From an uncultured Clostridium sp. (lineage in GTDB: Bacteria; Bacillota; Clostridia; TANB77; CAG-508): DNA of 37,444 bases. Location: contig USQY01000013.1 of NCBI GenBank assembly GCA_900557045.1, positions 1 through 37,444 on the forward strand, read 5' to 3'. Made by a program: the position numbers and the translations under genes. Of the stretch, positions 8,577 through 17,894 are shown piece after piece. The notes below the pieces were generated by a model. That model did no database searches. It saw nothing but the letters and a program-made list of their open reading frames with translations, and had not been told where the DNA came from. Position 1 is the first letter of the stretch. The number at the start of each line of letters is the position of its first letter.

Positions 8577-8939
8577 ATGAAAAAAACATGTAAAATTCTA
8601 TTTTTAGTAGTACTAATTATAATGTTAGTATTTACATTCTCAGCATATGTTGATGCTGCTGAAACAATTGATTATAGTACGTATCCAGATTTAGATACTG
8701 ATACTACTACAACCCAAAATAATAATAGTAATACAAATAATGCAGATACAAATACTGAAAAAGATGTAAAAGCTGAAAAAACAAACACTAATACTAATAA
8801 TGAAAATAAAGCAAATATAGCAACAACTTCACATCCACAAACTGGTGTATATAACAATAAAGTATGTATTTTAATTGCTACTATAACTATTATTGCAATA
8901 GTAGTTGCATATGTAAAAATAAAAAAATATAATTATTAA
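8577..8939 (+). CDS. Small secreted protein with sortase-type HPQTG tail
   Basis: 120 residues: a signal peptide (about 1-28, ending SAYVDAAE), an Asn/Thr-rich low-complexity stalk (about 40-80), then HPQTG followed by a hydrophobic segment and a basic end (KIKKYNY). That is the layout of a sortase sorting signal, but with HPxTG instead of LPxTG. Almost nothing remains once signal, stalk and anchor are removed, so a displayed function is not evident. It is flanked by its own promoter and terminator. The protein at 22035 has a similar SPRTG tail. I do not recognise the mature part. Confidence 0.75.
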   Translation: MKKTCKILFLVVLIIMLVFTFSAYVDAAETIDYSTYPDLDTDTTTTQNNNSNTNNADTNTEKDVKAEKTNTNTNNENKANIATTSHPQTGVYNNKVCILIATITIIAIVVAYVKIKKYNY

Positions 8940-8962
8940 AATTGAATTGCTAATATTAAAAT

Positions 8963-9008
8963 AAAAGCACATATTTTTTGAAAAATTTTCAAAAATAGGT
9001 GCTTTTTA
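8963..9008 (+). terminator. Rho-independent terminator
   Basis: AAAAGCAC (8963-8970) pairs with GTGCTTTT (8999-9006), and the inner A/T arms extend the hairpin around AAAAATTTTC, ending in a T-rich tail. It closes the 8577 transcript before pyrH. Confidence 0.8.
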
Positions 9009-9063
9009 TAATGTTTTATGATAAAATAGTAAATATAAAAAAATATAAAAGGAGAGTGCGAAT

Positions 9064-9771
9064 ATGTCACAAATTAAGTATAAAAGAGTACTATTAAAAT
9101 TAAGTGGAGAAGCATTAGCAGGAGAAAACAAAACAGGAATATCACCAGAGGTTGTAGATGACATAACAGAACAAGTTAAAGAATTAAAAGATTTAGGAGT
9201 AGAAGTTGCAATAGTTGTTGGTGGAGGAAATTTTTGGAGAGGAAAATATGGACATAATATGGAAAAAACGACTTCAGATTATATGGGAATGCTTGCAACA
9301 ACAATAAATGCATTAGCCTTACAAGATGCTTTAGAAGCAAAAGGAATGTTTACAAGAGTTCAGACAGCTATAGAAATGAGAGAAATAGCTGAGCCATACA
9401 TAAAAAGAAAAGCTACTAAACATTTAGAAAAAGGTAGAATAGTAATTTTTGCTGCTGGAACAGGAAATCCTTTTTTCACTACAGATACATGTGCAGCATT
9501 AAGAGCAGCTGAAATTGATGCAGAAGTAATATTAGTAGCTAAAACAATTGATGGAGTATATTCAGCAGATCCAAAACTAGATCCAAATGCTATTAAATAT
9601 GATGAGATTACATATCTAGATATTTTAAATAAAGATTTAAAAGTAATGGATTCAACAGCTACATCTCTATGCAAAGATAATGGTATTCCATTAATAGTTT
9701 TTGCGATGAGTGAAAAAGGAAATATGTTAAAAGCTGTTAAAGGTGAAAGAGTTGGAACAATTGTAAAATAA
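9064..9771 (+). CDS. pyrH: UMP kinase
   Basis: Phosphorylates UMP to UDP with ATP in pyrimidine nucleotide synthesis, as a cytoplasmic hexamer. The 235 residues match the bacterial family of amino-acid-kinase fold: KLSGEALAGE at the N-terminus, the GGGNFWRG loop, and FTTDTCAALRAAEI in the nucleotide and UMP site. ATG 9064 follows AAAGGAGAG. It opens the common pyrH-frr-uppS-cdsA-rseP block, but the usual rpsB-tsf genes are not upstream. Confidence 0.97.
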   Translation: MSQIKYKRVLLKLSGEALAGENKTGISPEVVDDITEQVKELKDLGVEVAIVVGGGNFWRGKYGHNMEKTTSDYMGMLATTINALALQDALEAKGMFTRVQTAIEMREIAEPYIKRKATKHLEKGRIVIFAAGTGNPFFTTDTCAALRAAEIDAEVILVAKTIDGVYSADPKLDPNAIKYDEITYLDILNKDLKVMDSTATSLCKDNGIPLIVFAMSEKGNMLKAVKGERVGTIVK

Positions 9772-9828
9772 CTATATTGTTCAAAAATTATAAATATTAA
9801 AATTATTAAAAGATAGGAGAAAAAGGTT

Positions 9829-10377
9829 ATGGATTATAGTGAATTTAAAGAAAAAATGTCTAAAACAGTAAGTGTATATATTGAAAATTTATCAGAAGTT
9901 AGAGCAGGTCGTGCAAATCCGGCCGTATTAAATAAGATAAAGGTAGATTATTATGGAGTTCCGACTCCAATTAGCCAAGTTGCTGGTATATCAGTTCCAG
10001 AAGCTAGGTTAATTGTTATTCAACCTTGGGATGCTAGTATTTTAAAGGAAATAGAAAAGGAAATTTTAAAATCAGATATAGGAATAAATCCAAATAATGA
10101 TGGAAAAGTTATTAGACTTGCTTTTCCAGAATTAAATGAAGAAAGAAGAAAAGAAATAGTAAAAGATATAAGAAAAATGGCAGAAGAAGCTAAAATAGCT
10201 GTAAGATCAATAAGAAGAGAAGCAATCGATGCATTTAGAAAAATGCAAAAAAATTCAGAAATAACAGAAGATGAATTAAAATTAGCAGAAGATGAAATTC
10301 AAAAGATTACTGATAAGTTTGTTGAAGAAATTGATACAATATTAACTAATAAAGAAAAAGAAGTAATGAGTGTTTAA
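9829..10377 (+). CDS. frr: Ribosome recycling factor
   Basis: Splits post-termination ribosomes with EF-G. The 182-residue size is standard, and family segments are clear: SEVRAGRANPAVLNKIKVDYYG near the start of the helical domain, PISQVAGISVPEARL, and ERRKEIVKDIRKMAEEAK. It sits 57 bases after pyrH in the usual order, with an AGGAG ribosome binding site before ATG 9829. Confidence 0.97.
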   Translation: MDYSEFKEKMSKTVSVYIENLSEVRAGRANPAVLNKIKVDYYGVPTPISQVAGISVPEARLIVIQPWDASILKEIEKEILKSDIGINPNNDGKVIRLAFPELNEERRKEIVKDIRKMAEEAKIAVRSIRREAIDAFRKMQKNSEITEDELKLAEDEIQKITDKFVEEIDTILTNKEKEVMSV

Positions 10378-10434
10378 TAAAAAGTGTAGTTAAAATATTG
10401 TAAACTGCATATTTATAATATTAGGAGAGTGCTA

Positions 10435-11316
10435 ATGGAGTTTAAGGAAATATTAAAAGAAAAATCAAATATAATAAATTATGAATTAAAAAAATATATT
10501 AAAAATAAACAGTGTCCTGAAAAAATTTTAAATTCTTCTGTTGAATATAGCTTATTAGCTGGTGGTAAAAGATTAAGACCAATTTTAATAATGTCTACAT
10601 ATGAATTATTTAATAAGGATGTTCAAAAATGCTATCCTTTTGCTGTAGCTATGGAAATGATACATACGTTTTCCTTAATACATGATGATTTACCAGGTAT
10701 AGACAATGATGATTATAGAAGAGGAAAATTAACAAATCATAAGAAATTTAATGAGGCAACAGCAATACTTGCTGGTGATACCTTACTAAATTATGCATAT
10801 ACTGTGATTATAAATGATATTACTAATAATAAAGAAAACATAGAATTAAAATTGCGAGCATTAGAAGAATTTTCTTATAATATTGATAGAATGATAGCTG
10901 GTGAATATGTTGACACTGAATTCGAAGGGAAAAAAATATCTAATCAATATTTAGAATACATGCATGAAAATAAAACAGGCGCTTTAATAAAGGCTTCTGT
11001 AAAAATAGGTGCTATACTTGCAGGAGCTAATGAAAGTGACATAGAAAAATTAGGTGAGTACGCAGAAAAAATTGGATTGGCTTTTCAAATTAAAGATGAT
11101 ATATTATCTGAAATAGGAGATGAAAAAGTATTAGGAAAACCAGTTGGAAATGATAGAGAAAGAGGTAAATGTACATATGTTACAAAATATGGATTAGAAC
11201 AATCTCAAAAATTGCTTCAAAATTTAACAGATGATGCAATAAAAATAATAAATTACTATAATAAAAATGAATTTTTAAAAGACCTTGCTCTATATATAGC
11301 AAATAGAAATAAGTAA
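10435..11316 (+). CDS. ispA: Polyprenyl synthetase, probable farnesyl diphosphate synthase
   Basis: Condenses isopentenyl diphosphate with allylic diphosphates, supplying the primer for UppS next door. The 293 residues carry the first Asp-rich motif HDDLPGIDNDDYRRG (with the insertion typical of bacterial FPP synthases), GEYVDTEFE, and the second Asp-rich motif IKDDIL. I chose ATG 10435, seven bases after AGGAG (10423-10427); an in-frame GTG at 10429 nearly abuts that site. Its place between frr and uppS is unusual, because ispA is more often next to xseB and dxs. Product chain length is inferred from family likeness. Confidence 0.9.
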   Translation: MEFKEILKEKSNIINYELKKYIKNKQCPEKILNSSVEYSLLAGGKRLRPILIMSTYELFNKDVQKCYPFAVAMEMIHTFSLIHDDLPGIDNDDYRRGKLTNHKKFNEATAILAGDTLLNYAYTVIINDITNNKENIELKLRALEEFSYNIDRMIAGEYVDTEFEGKKISNQYLEYMHENKTGALIKASVKIGAILAGANESDIEKLGEYAEKIGLAFQIKDDILSEIGDEKVLGKPVGNDRERGKCTYVTKYGLEQSQKLLQNLTDDAIKIINYYNKNEFLKDLALYIANRNK

Positions 11317-11325
11317 GGAGGATTT

Positions 11326-12036
11326 ATGGAAGATGCATTAAATATACCACAACACATAGCAATTATTATGGATGGTAATAGACGTTGGGCAAAAGAAAAA
11401 GGAAAAGAAGCCTCAGAAGGGCATAGGGCAGGTGCCGATAATTTAGAAAAAATAGCAAAAGATTGTAATAAATTAGGTGTTAAAATATTAACTGTGTATG
11501 CTTTTTCCACTGAGAACTGGAAAAGAAGCAAAGACGAAGTTTCAACATTAATGATTCTTTTAAAAAACTATTTAAAAAAATTTTCCAAAAGTGCCAATAA
11601 AGACAACATAAAAATAAAAGTTTTAGGAAATATTGAAAAATTAGAACAAAGCCTAAAAAAGAGCATATTAGACGCGATAGAAAAAACAAAAAACAATACA
11701 GGACTAACAATAAATATTGCATTTAACTATGGAGGAAGAGCAGAAATAACAAATGCAATGAAAGAAATCGCAAAAAAATTACTAAATGGGGAAATTAAAA
11801 TTGAAGATATAGACGAAAATTTAATAAATCAAAATTTATACACTAAAAATCAACCAGACCCAGATTTATTAATACGACCAGGTGGAGAATTAAGAATAAG
11901 CAATTTTTTGCCATGGCAACTTGTTTACTCAGAATTTTATTTTACAGATAAATATTGGCCAGATTTTAGCAAAGAAGATTTAATAGAAGCTATAAAAGTA
12001 TTTAACAAAAGAAATAGAAAGTTTGGAGGAAAGTAG
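11326..12036 (+). CDS. uppS: Isoprenyl transferase, undecaprenyl diphosphate synthase
   Basis: A cis-prenyltransferase that extends FPP to the C55 lipid carrier for wall synthesis. The 236 residues include the catalytic Asp in IMDGNRRWAKEKG, TVYAFSTENWKRS, and the C-terminal RPGGELRISNFLPWQ and EFYFTDKYWPDF signatures. It begins nine bases after ispA behind AAGGAGG, pointing to co-translation of two successive pathway steps. Confidence 0.97.
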   Translation: MEDALNIPQHIAIIMDGNRRWAKEKGKEASEGHRAGADNLEKIAKDCNKLGVKILTVYAFSTENWKRSKDEVSTLMILLKNYLKKFSKSANKDNIKIKVLGNIEKLEQSLKKSILDAIEKTKNNTGLTINIAFNYGGRAEITNAMKEIAKKLLNGEIKIEDIDENLINQNLYTKNQPDPDLLIRPGGELRISNFLPWQLVYSEFYFTDKYWPDFSKEDLIEAIKVFNKRNRKFGGK

Positions 12037-12037
12037 T

Positions 12038-12841
12038 ATGAATATAAAACGTGTTTTGACAGGATTAATTGGTTTTCCAATTGTTGCATGCACATTGATA
12101 TTTGGAAATAAATATCTTATAGATATATTATTTGCTATAATTGCAGCATTAAGTTTACACGAATATAATAATGCACTTAAACTAAAAGCTAAACCAATAT
12201 TATGGTTAGAGTATTTTGCTTGTGCTTTAATAGGTTTAATACATATAATACCAACACAATACTTAGTATATATAATAGGAGCTACAATTCCAACAACAAT
12301 ACTAATACTATTTTTACATGTAATAATAACAAATATGAAAACAAATATAGTTGATATTGCACTAACATTTTTTGGAATATGTTATATAACAATTTTCTTA
12401 ATGTTTATTCCTATATTAATGGGAGGAAAAGATGGAAAATTGTTAGTATGGTATATAATGTTTGCAGCATGGGGAACTGACACTTTTGCATATATAATAG
12501 GAAAAAAATTTGGAAAACATAAATTCAGTCCAATAAGTCCTAAAAAATCTATAGAAGGATGTATAGGCGGAACAATAGGAGCTTTAATATTCATAATACC
12601 ATATACAATAATATTAAATACATATTTTAATATGAATATTAACTATATTACTATAACTATTATAGGAATAGTATTAAGCATAATTGGTCAAATAGGTGAC
12701 TTTTCAGCATCAACTATAAAAAGATATGTTGGAATAAAAGACTTTAGTAACTTATTACCAGGACATGGAGGAATGTTAGACAGAATTGATAGCATAATAT
12801 TTATTGCACCTTTTGCATACTTTTTATTAATGCTAATATAA
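12038..12841 (+). CDS. cdsA: Phosphatidate cytidylyltransferase (CDP-diglyceride synthase)
   Basis: Makes CDP-diacylglycerol for phospholipid synthesis in the membrane. The start is ATG 12038, one base after the uppS stop, eight bases from GGAGGA (12025-12030); an upstream in-frame TTG at 12023 overlaps that site. The product is polytopic (about seven to eight membrane segments over 267 residues) and ends with the CDS signature: STIKRYVGIKDFSNLLPGHGG followed at once by MLDRIDS. In most relatives dxr comes next; here it is absent and 172 gene-free, very AT-rich bases lead to rseP. Confidence 0.95.
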   Translation: MNIKRVLTGLIGFPIVACTLIFGNKYLIDILFAIIAALSLHEYNNALKLKAKPILWLEYFACALIGLIHIIPTQYLVYIIGATIPTTILILFLHVIITNMKTNIVDIALTFFGICYITIFLMFIPILMGGKDGKLLVWYIMFAAWGTDTFAYIIGKKFGKHKFSPISPKKSIEGCIGGTIGALIFIIPYTIILNTYFNMNINYITITIIGIVLSIIGQIGDFSASTIKRYVGIKDFSNLLPGHGGMLDRIDSIIFIAPFAYFLLMLI

Positions 12842-12884
12842 ATTTTATGTAAAATTTATATTAATTCTATAACAAACTACTAAC

Positions 12885-12935
12885 AAATATATTAAATTAA
12901 TAAAACATATTAATTGTGAAATATATTAAATTAAT
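12885..12935 (+). repeat. 17-base direct repeat in the cdsA-rseP gap
   Basis: AAATATATTAAATTAAT occurs at 12885-12901 and again at 12919-12935, a 34-base period. The whole gap (12842-13013) is almost pure A/T and holds no gene I can support. The repeat may be no more than low-complexity drift. Confidence 0.5.
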
Positions 12936-13013
12936 GAATGATGTTAAATAAATTTATTTTGGATACAATAAAGAAAACTATAGGCAATTAATAAAAAACT
13001 AGGAGGGATTATT

Positions 13014-13739
13014 TTGGTATTTATAATAAATGCACTAAAAATTATTTTTCTATTAGGCTTTTTAGTACTAATACATGAAAGTGGTCACTTTTTTGTTGCT
13101 AAACTTTGCAAAGTAAAAGTAAATGAGTTTGCCATAGGATTTGGTCCAACTATATGGAGCAGACAAGGAAAAAGCACCAAATATGCACTACGCTTAATCC
13201 CATTAGGAGGGTTTGTAAGTATGGAAGGCGAAGACAGACGTTCAACCAAAGAAGGCTCTTTTAGTGAAGCAAGTATATTAAAAAGAATTGCTATAGTATT
13301 AGCAGGAGGAATAGTAAATATAATTTTTGCAATACTAATTTTCTGGTGTTTATCTGCCTATTATGTAGGATTTCAAAATGCATTTTACAATGTAGGTTTC
13401 TTTATAAAAAATATGTATGAAGGTATTGTACAAATTTTCACAGGAAAAGTAACAATAGATCAAATGATGGGTCCAGTAGGAATTTCAAATGTAGTATCAC
13501 AAACAAGTGGATTTGCAGACTTCATATATATATTATCTGTAATATCATTATCACTAGGAGTAACAAACCTTCTACCATTCCCACCACTTGATGGAGGAAA
13601 AGTTGTACTATTAATAATAGAAGGAATCAGAAGAAAACCATTCAGTGAAAAATTCGAAGTAGCACTACAATCTGCAGGATTCTTAATCCTAATAACCCTA
13701 TCAATATTTGTAACATACAACGATATACTAAAACTATAA
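13014..13739 (+). CDS. rseP: RseP/RasP-like site-2 metalloprotease lacking a PDZ domain
   Basis: An intramembrane zinc protease of the M50B family that cleaves anti-sigma factors and leftover signal peptides. It shows the zinc motif HESGH in the first membrane segment, GFGPTIWS and RLIPLGGFV typical of RseP, GPVGISNVV, and the second active-site segment NLLPFPPLDGGK. At 241 residues it is far shorter than usual (about 350-420): the second membrane helix runs almost directly into the GPVGI region, so the PDZ domain is missing. The start is TTG 13014 after AGGAGGG (13001-13007). It is the last gene before a strong terminator. Confidence 0.9.
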   Translation: MVFIINALKIIFLLGFLVLIHESGHFFVAKLCKVKVNEFAIGFGPTIWSRQGKSTKYALRLIPLGGFVSMEGEDRRSTKEGSFSEASILKRIAIVLAGGIVNIIFAILIFWCLSAYYVGFQNAFYNVGFFIKNMYEGIVQIFTGKVTIDQMMGPVGISNVVSQTSGFADFIYILSVISLSLGVTNLLPFPPLDGGKVVLLIIEGIRRKPFSEKFEVALQSAGFLILITLSIFVTYNDILKL

Positions 13740-13780
13740 TGCACAATAAGGCCTAACCCCCTTATTGTGCATATTTTCTC
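13740..13780 (+). terminator. Strong terminator after rseP
   Basis: TGCACAATAAGG (13740-13751) pairs perfectly with CCTTATTGTGCA (13760-13771) over an 8-base loop, followed by TATTTTCTC. It begins one base after the rseP stop and ends the pyrH-rseP operon. Confidence 0.88.
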
Positions 13781-13900
13781 TCGGCACCAACCCAAAAAAA
13801 ACAAAAGTAAAAAAACAAAAAAATCCCCCAAATTTCCGCCCCTATCAACAAAATTTTCCCCTAAGCAAACTATTTTCCCCAAACCCCTTTCAAAATCCCA
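13781..13900 (+). other. C-rich, G-poor leader; G-tracts on the minus strand
   Basis: This stretch holds no gene. It has only about four G in 120 bases but five runs of four or more C (13825-13829, 13839-13842, 13858-13861, 13877-13880, 13884-13887), very unlike the A/T-rich gaps elsewhere. RNA read from the plus strand would be unstructured and C-rich, like a Rho loading site. The minus strand has five G-tracts that could in principle stack as a quadruplex, although two loops are long (about 15 bases). Function unknown. Confidence 0.45.
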
Positions 13901-13949
13901 AAAAATGTTATACAATAAGATAAAATTCGTATATTTAAGGAGAAAAAGG

Positions 13950-15636
13950 ATGAATAAAAAATGGGAGTTTTATGAAAAAAATGAAGAAAAAATAAAAGAA
14001 ATACAAAAAGAATTCCGGACTAAGTAGGCTATTAGCCACAATAATATCAAATAAAAATTTAGAAACTAAACAACAAATCAATATATTCCTAAACCCAACA
14101 AGAACCGATTTCCATGACCCATACCTAATGCCAGACATGAACATTGCAGTAAACAGAATTTGTAAAGCAATAGAAAATAAAGAAAAAGTAATTATCTATG
14201 GCGATTATGATGTTGATGGAATAACAAGTATAACAGTGCTAAAAAAATTCCTATCAGATAGAGGTTTAAATGTAGATGAATATATGCCAAATAGGTTAGA
14301 TGAAGGATATGGATTAAATAAAAAAGCAATAGAAAAAATCGTCTCAGAAAAATATGATTTAATGATCACTGTTGACTGTGGTATTTCAGGAATAGAAGAA
14401 ATAGAGTATGCAAATAGTTTAGGACTAGAAACTATTGTAACAGACCATCATGAGCCAGCAGAAGTTTTGCCAAATGCACTTGCAGTTGTAGATGCAAAAA
14501 GAAAAGATAACAAATATCCTTTTAATCAATTAGCAGGTGTTGGTGTTGTATTTAAATTAATACAAGCTATAGGTATTAAATATAATTTAGAAGAAAAAGA
14601 ATATTTAAAATATTTAGATTTAGTATGTGTTGGTACAATTTCAGACATAGTTCCATTAGTTGATGAAAATAGAGTAATTGCAAAACTTGGACTAAAACTG
14701 GTAGAAGTTACTAAAAATGTTGGGTTAAAAATTTTACTGAATGCAATTGGATATAAAAAAATAGATTCATCAGCAATATCTTTTGGTGTAGCACCTAGGA
14801 TTAATGCATGTGGCAGAATGGGACATGAAAAAGATGCATTAAAATTATTTTTAACAGAAAATATAGTAGAGGCTACAGATATATCTAAAAAATTAAATGA
14901 ATATAATAAGCAAAGACAAGATACAGAAAAGAAAATTTTTGAAGAAGTATTACAAAAAATAGAAAATGGCGAGAAAAACAAACCTTGTATAATTTTAGCA
15001 GATGAAAAATGGCATCATGGTGTAATTGGAATAGTTGCATCAAAAGTTACAGAAATGTATTATAAACCTAGCATATTAATTTGCTTTGAGGGAGATGAAG
15101 GAAAAGGCTCTGGCAGAAGTGTTGCCGGTTTTGACCTACATGATGCAGTATCAAAATGTGATAAGTATGTAGACAAATTTGGTGGTCATTCTATGGCTAT
15201 TGGAATTAGTGTTAGTAAAGAGAACTTTGATAAATTTAAAAATGATTTTGAAGAATATGCAGAAACTACAAATGTTAAAGATTTAATACCAATTATTAAA
15301 GTTGATGATGAAATAGGAATGAAAGATATGCAGGTTGCAGTTGCCCAAGACTTAGGTAAACTTGAACCATTTGGTGAAGCTAATAAAATGCCATTATTTA
15401 TGTATAGAAATTTAAAAATTAATTCTATTAGAGCATTATCTGAAGGAAAACATTTAAAATTAACATTAAAAGATGATAATCTTGTTATAGATGCTATAGG
15501 ATTTAATATGGGATATTTAACTGAGGAATTCTTATTAGGTGATAAAATTGATGTTGTTGGAAGTCTTGAAATAAATAGATTTAATGGAAATGAAAATGTA
15601 CAAATCAATTTGAAAGATATTAGAAAATCTTACTAA
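13950..15636 (+). CDS. recJ: RecJ single-strand exonuclease, read through a +1 shift at CGGA
   Basis: RecJ is the 5'-3' single-strand DNA exonuclease of recombination and repair. ATG 13950 follows AAGGAG (13939-13944). The zero frame stops after 25 codons (TAG 14025-14027) and the rest is one base forward. Omitting C14016 of the CGG codon joins the parts into 561 residues, a normal RecJ length, and gives KEFGLSRLLATI, the N-terminal family segment. The DHH core follows: YGDYDVDG, TVDCGISG, VTDHHEP, VGTISDIVPL, and GGHSMAIG in DHHA1. An ATG at 14128 opens the second frame but has no ribosome binding site and would lose about 60 residues including HDPYLMPDM upstream of motif I. Either a real frameshift signal, a mutation, or a sequence error. 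Confidence 0.9.
14016..14019 (+). other. CGGA putative +1 frameshift site in recJ
   Basis: Zero-frame context is GAA TTC CGG ACT AAG TAG. Skipping the C gives GAA TTC GGA CTA AGT AGG and restores the RecJ frame with Gly at the shift point. It is one of only three in-frame CGG codons seen in the host-type genes of this window. Confidence 0.7.
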
Positions 15637-15672
15637 AATAAAGTTAATTATCCAAAAGGAGTGATAATACAA

Positions 15673-17865
15673 ATGTCAGAAGTTAAAGAAGTTACCATAG
15701 ATGATGTTTTAGAAAAAATGAAAAAAAATAGTAGAAGAAATGACCTAAAACTCATTAAAAGAGCATATGATTTTGCTAAAGAAAAACATGGAGACCAACT
15801 TAGAAAATCTGGAGAACCTTATATAATTCATCCTGTACAAGTTGCATATATTTTAGCAGGCTTAGAACTTGATGATGCTACTATTTGTGCAGCATTATTA
15901 CATGATGTTGCAGAAGATACAGATGTTACAATTCAAGATATTTCAAAACAATTTTCACCTGAAATTGCTGAAATGGTAGATGGTGTTACGAAATTAGGAA
16001 ATCTTAAATATACTAGTGCTGAAGAACAACAAGTTGAAAACTATAGAAAAATGTTTTTAGCAATGGGAAAAGATATTAGAGTAATTTTAATTAAATTGGC
16101 AGATAGACTTCATAATATGAGAACACTAAAATTTTTAAAGAGAGATAGACAAATAGCTATAGCAAAAGAAACAGCTGATTTGTATGCTCCACTTGCTAAT
16201 AGATTAGGTATGTATTCACTAAAATGGGAATTGGAAGACTTATCTTTCAAATATTTATGCCCTGATGAATATAGAGAAATTGTAGAAGGCATTGATAAAA
16301 AAAGAGAAGAAAGATTACAATTTATTAACCAAATAGTAGAACAAATAAGTCAAGAATTGAAGAAACAAAAAATTAAAGCAGAAATTACTGGTAGAGCTAA
16401 GCATTTATATAGTATATATAGAAAAATGAAAAGAGATAACAAAAATTTAGATCAAATTTATGATTTGTTTGCATTACGTATTTTGGTTGATAATGTTAAA
16501 GACTGTTATGCAGCATTAGGTGTTGTTCATGAACTATATAATCCAATGCCAGGAAGATTTAAAGATTATATTTCAGTACCAAAACCTAATATGTATCAAT
16601 CTTTACATACTACATTGATAGGACCAAAAGGAACACCTTTCGAAGTTCAAATTCGTACTTGGGAAATGCATAGAATTGCTGAATTTGGTATTGCTGCACA
16701 CTGGGCATATAAAGAAGCAAATAAAGATAAGAAAACATCTGTAACTGTAAAAGAAGATAAATTAGCATGGCTTCGTGAAACATTAGAATGGCAAAAAGAT
16801 ATGCAGGACCCACAAGAATTTTTAAACACACTTAAAACAGAACTTTTTGTAGATGAAGTTTATGTATTTACACCAAAGGGACAAATAAAAGTATTACCAA
16901 GAGGCGCAACACCAATAGATTTTGCATATTCAATTCATGCTGAAATTGGCCATCATATGACAGGCTGTAAAATTAATAGCAAAATGATGCCAATTATTAC
17001 AACATTAAAAAATGGCGATATAGTTGAAATTGTTACATCAGATCAATCAAAAGGACCAAGTCGTGATTGGCTAAAATTTGTAAAAAGTACTACAGCTAAA
17101 AATAAAATACTAGCATGGTTTAAAAAGACACAAAGAGCTGAAAATATTGAAAAAGGTAAAACATTAATAGAAAAAGAAATAAAAAGAATAAGTATACCAT
17201 ATAGTAAAATTTTCAAAAGCGAATATATTACTCCAGCACTAGAAAGATATAAATTTAATACAATTGAAGATATGTATTCAGCAGTAGGCTTTGGAGCTAT
17301 ATCACCAACAAAAATAATAGCAAAAATGTTGGAAATTTATAAAAAAGATAATCCAGATGAATTTATAGAAGAAACGTTAGAACAATTGGCAAAAGAAAAA
17401 ACAAGAAAAACAAAACCTTCTAATGTAGGTATTGTTGTAAAAGGAATAGATAACTGTTTAGTTAGATTATCTAAATGCTGTAATCCAGTTCCTGGTGATG
17501 AAATAGTAGGTTTTATAACAAGAGGAAGGGGTGTATCAGTACATAGAAAAGACTGTGTTAATATAAACGACTTGATTTCACAAGAAGATAGAATGATAGA
17601 TGTATATTGGTATAATGATACCCAATCTGCATATAATGTTGAAATCGAAGTATTAGCTAATGACAGAAATGGTTTATTATCAGATATTATCAAACAAATT
17701 TCATCTGTTAAAACTAGATTAATTGGAGTAAATTCAAAAGTTAATAAAGAAAAAATAGTTGTAACTGACTTAATTGTTGAAGTAGAAAATTTAGAAGATT
17801 TAAATAATATATTAAAGGCTCTAAGGAAAGTTGATAATGTATATGAAGTAAATAGAAAAAAATAG
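15673..17865 (+). CDS. relA: Bifunctional (p)ppGpp synthetase/hydrolase, RelA/SpoT homologue
   Basis: Makes and degrades the alarmone (p)ppGpp. Domains in order over 730 residues: HD hydrolase (about 40-190) with intact HDVAEDT; synthetase (about 235-350) with GRAKHLYSIYRKM and VPKPNMYQSLHTT; TGS (about 395-455, VYVFTPKGQIKVLPRGATPIDFAY begins it); a Cys-containing domain with LSKCCNPVPGDEI and HRKDC; and a C-terminal ACT domain. Both catalytic domains look intact. ATG 15673 sits eight bases after AGGAGTGA (15657-15664); the in-frame GTG 15661 is part of that site. It starts 36 bases after recJ, a common Clostridial neighbourhood. Confidence 0.96.
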   Translation: MSEVKEVTIDDVLEKMKKNSRRNDLKLIKRAYDFAKEKHGDQLRKSGEPYIIHPVQVAYILAGLELDDATICAALLHDVAEDTDVTIQDISKQFSPEIAEMVDGVTKLGNLKYTSAEEQQVENYRKMFLAMGKDIRVILIKLADRLHNMRTLKFLKRDRQIAIAKETADLYAPLANRLGMYSLKWELEDLSFKYLCPDEYREIVEGIDKKREERLQFINQIVEQISQELKKQKIKAEITGRAKHLYSIYRKMKRDNKNLDQIYDLFALRILVDNVKDCYAALGVVHELYNPMPGRFKDYISVPKPNMYQSLHTTLIGPKGTPFEVQIRTWEMHRIAEFGIAAHWAYKEANKDKKTSVTVKEDKLAWLRETLEWQKDMQDPQEFLNTLKTELFVDEVYVFTPKGQIKVLPRGATPIDFAYSIHAEIGHHMTGCKINSKMMPIITTLKNGDIVEIVTSDQSKGPSRDWLKFVKSTTAKNKILAWFKKTQRAENIEKGKTLIEKEIKRISIPYSKIFKSEYITPALERYKFNTIEDMYSAVGFGAISPTKIIAKMLEIYKKDNPDEFIEETLEQLAKEKTRKTKPSNVGIVVKGIDNCLVRLSKCCNPVPGDEIVGFITRGRGVSVHRKDCVNINDLISQEDRMIDVYWYNDTQSAYNVEIEVLANDRNGLLSDIIKQISSVKTRLIGVNSKVNKEKIVVTDLIVEVENLEDLNNILKALRKVDNVYEVNRKK

Positions 17866-17894
17866 ACTAGAAATTGCAAAGGAAGATGATAAAA

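Noticed and set aside
13767..13949. Longer N-terminal extension before recJ
   Set aside because: The frame is open by chance through C-rich leader and terminator sequence; the ribosome binding site and family start are at 13950.
14128..15636. A shorter intact RecJ starting at ATG 14128
   Set aside because: No ribosome binding site, and it discards conserved residues encoded just upstream in the same frame.
17337..17879. 180-codon antisense frame over relA, and similar long minus-strand frames at 13460-13915, 14526-14981 and 15186-15608
   Set aside because: They shadow well-conserved plus-strand genes, have low-complexity Ser/Phe/Ile composition and no ribosome binding sites.
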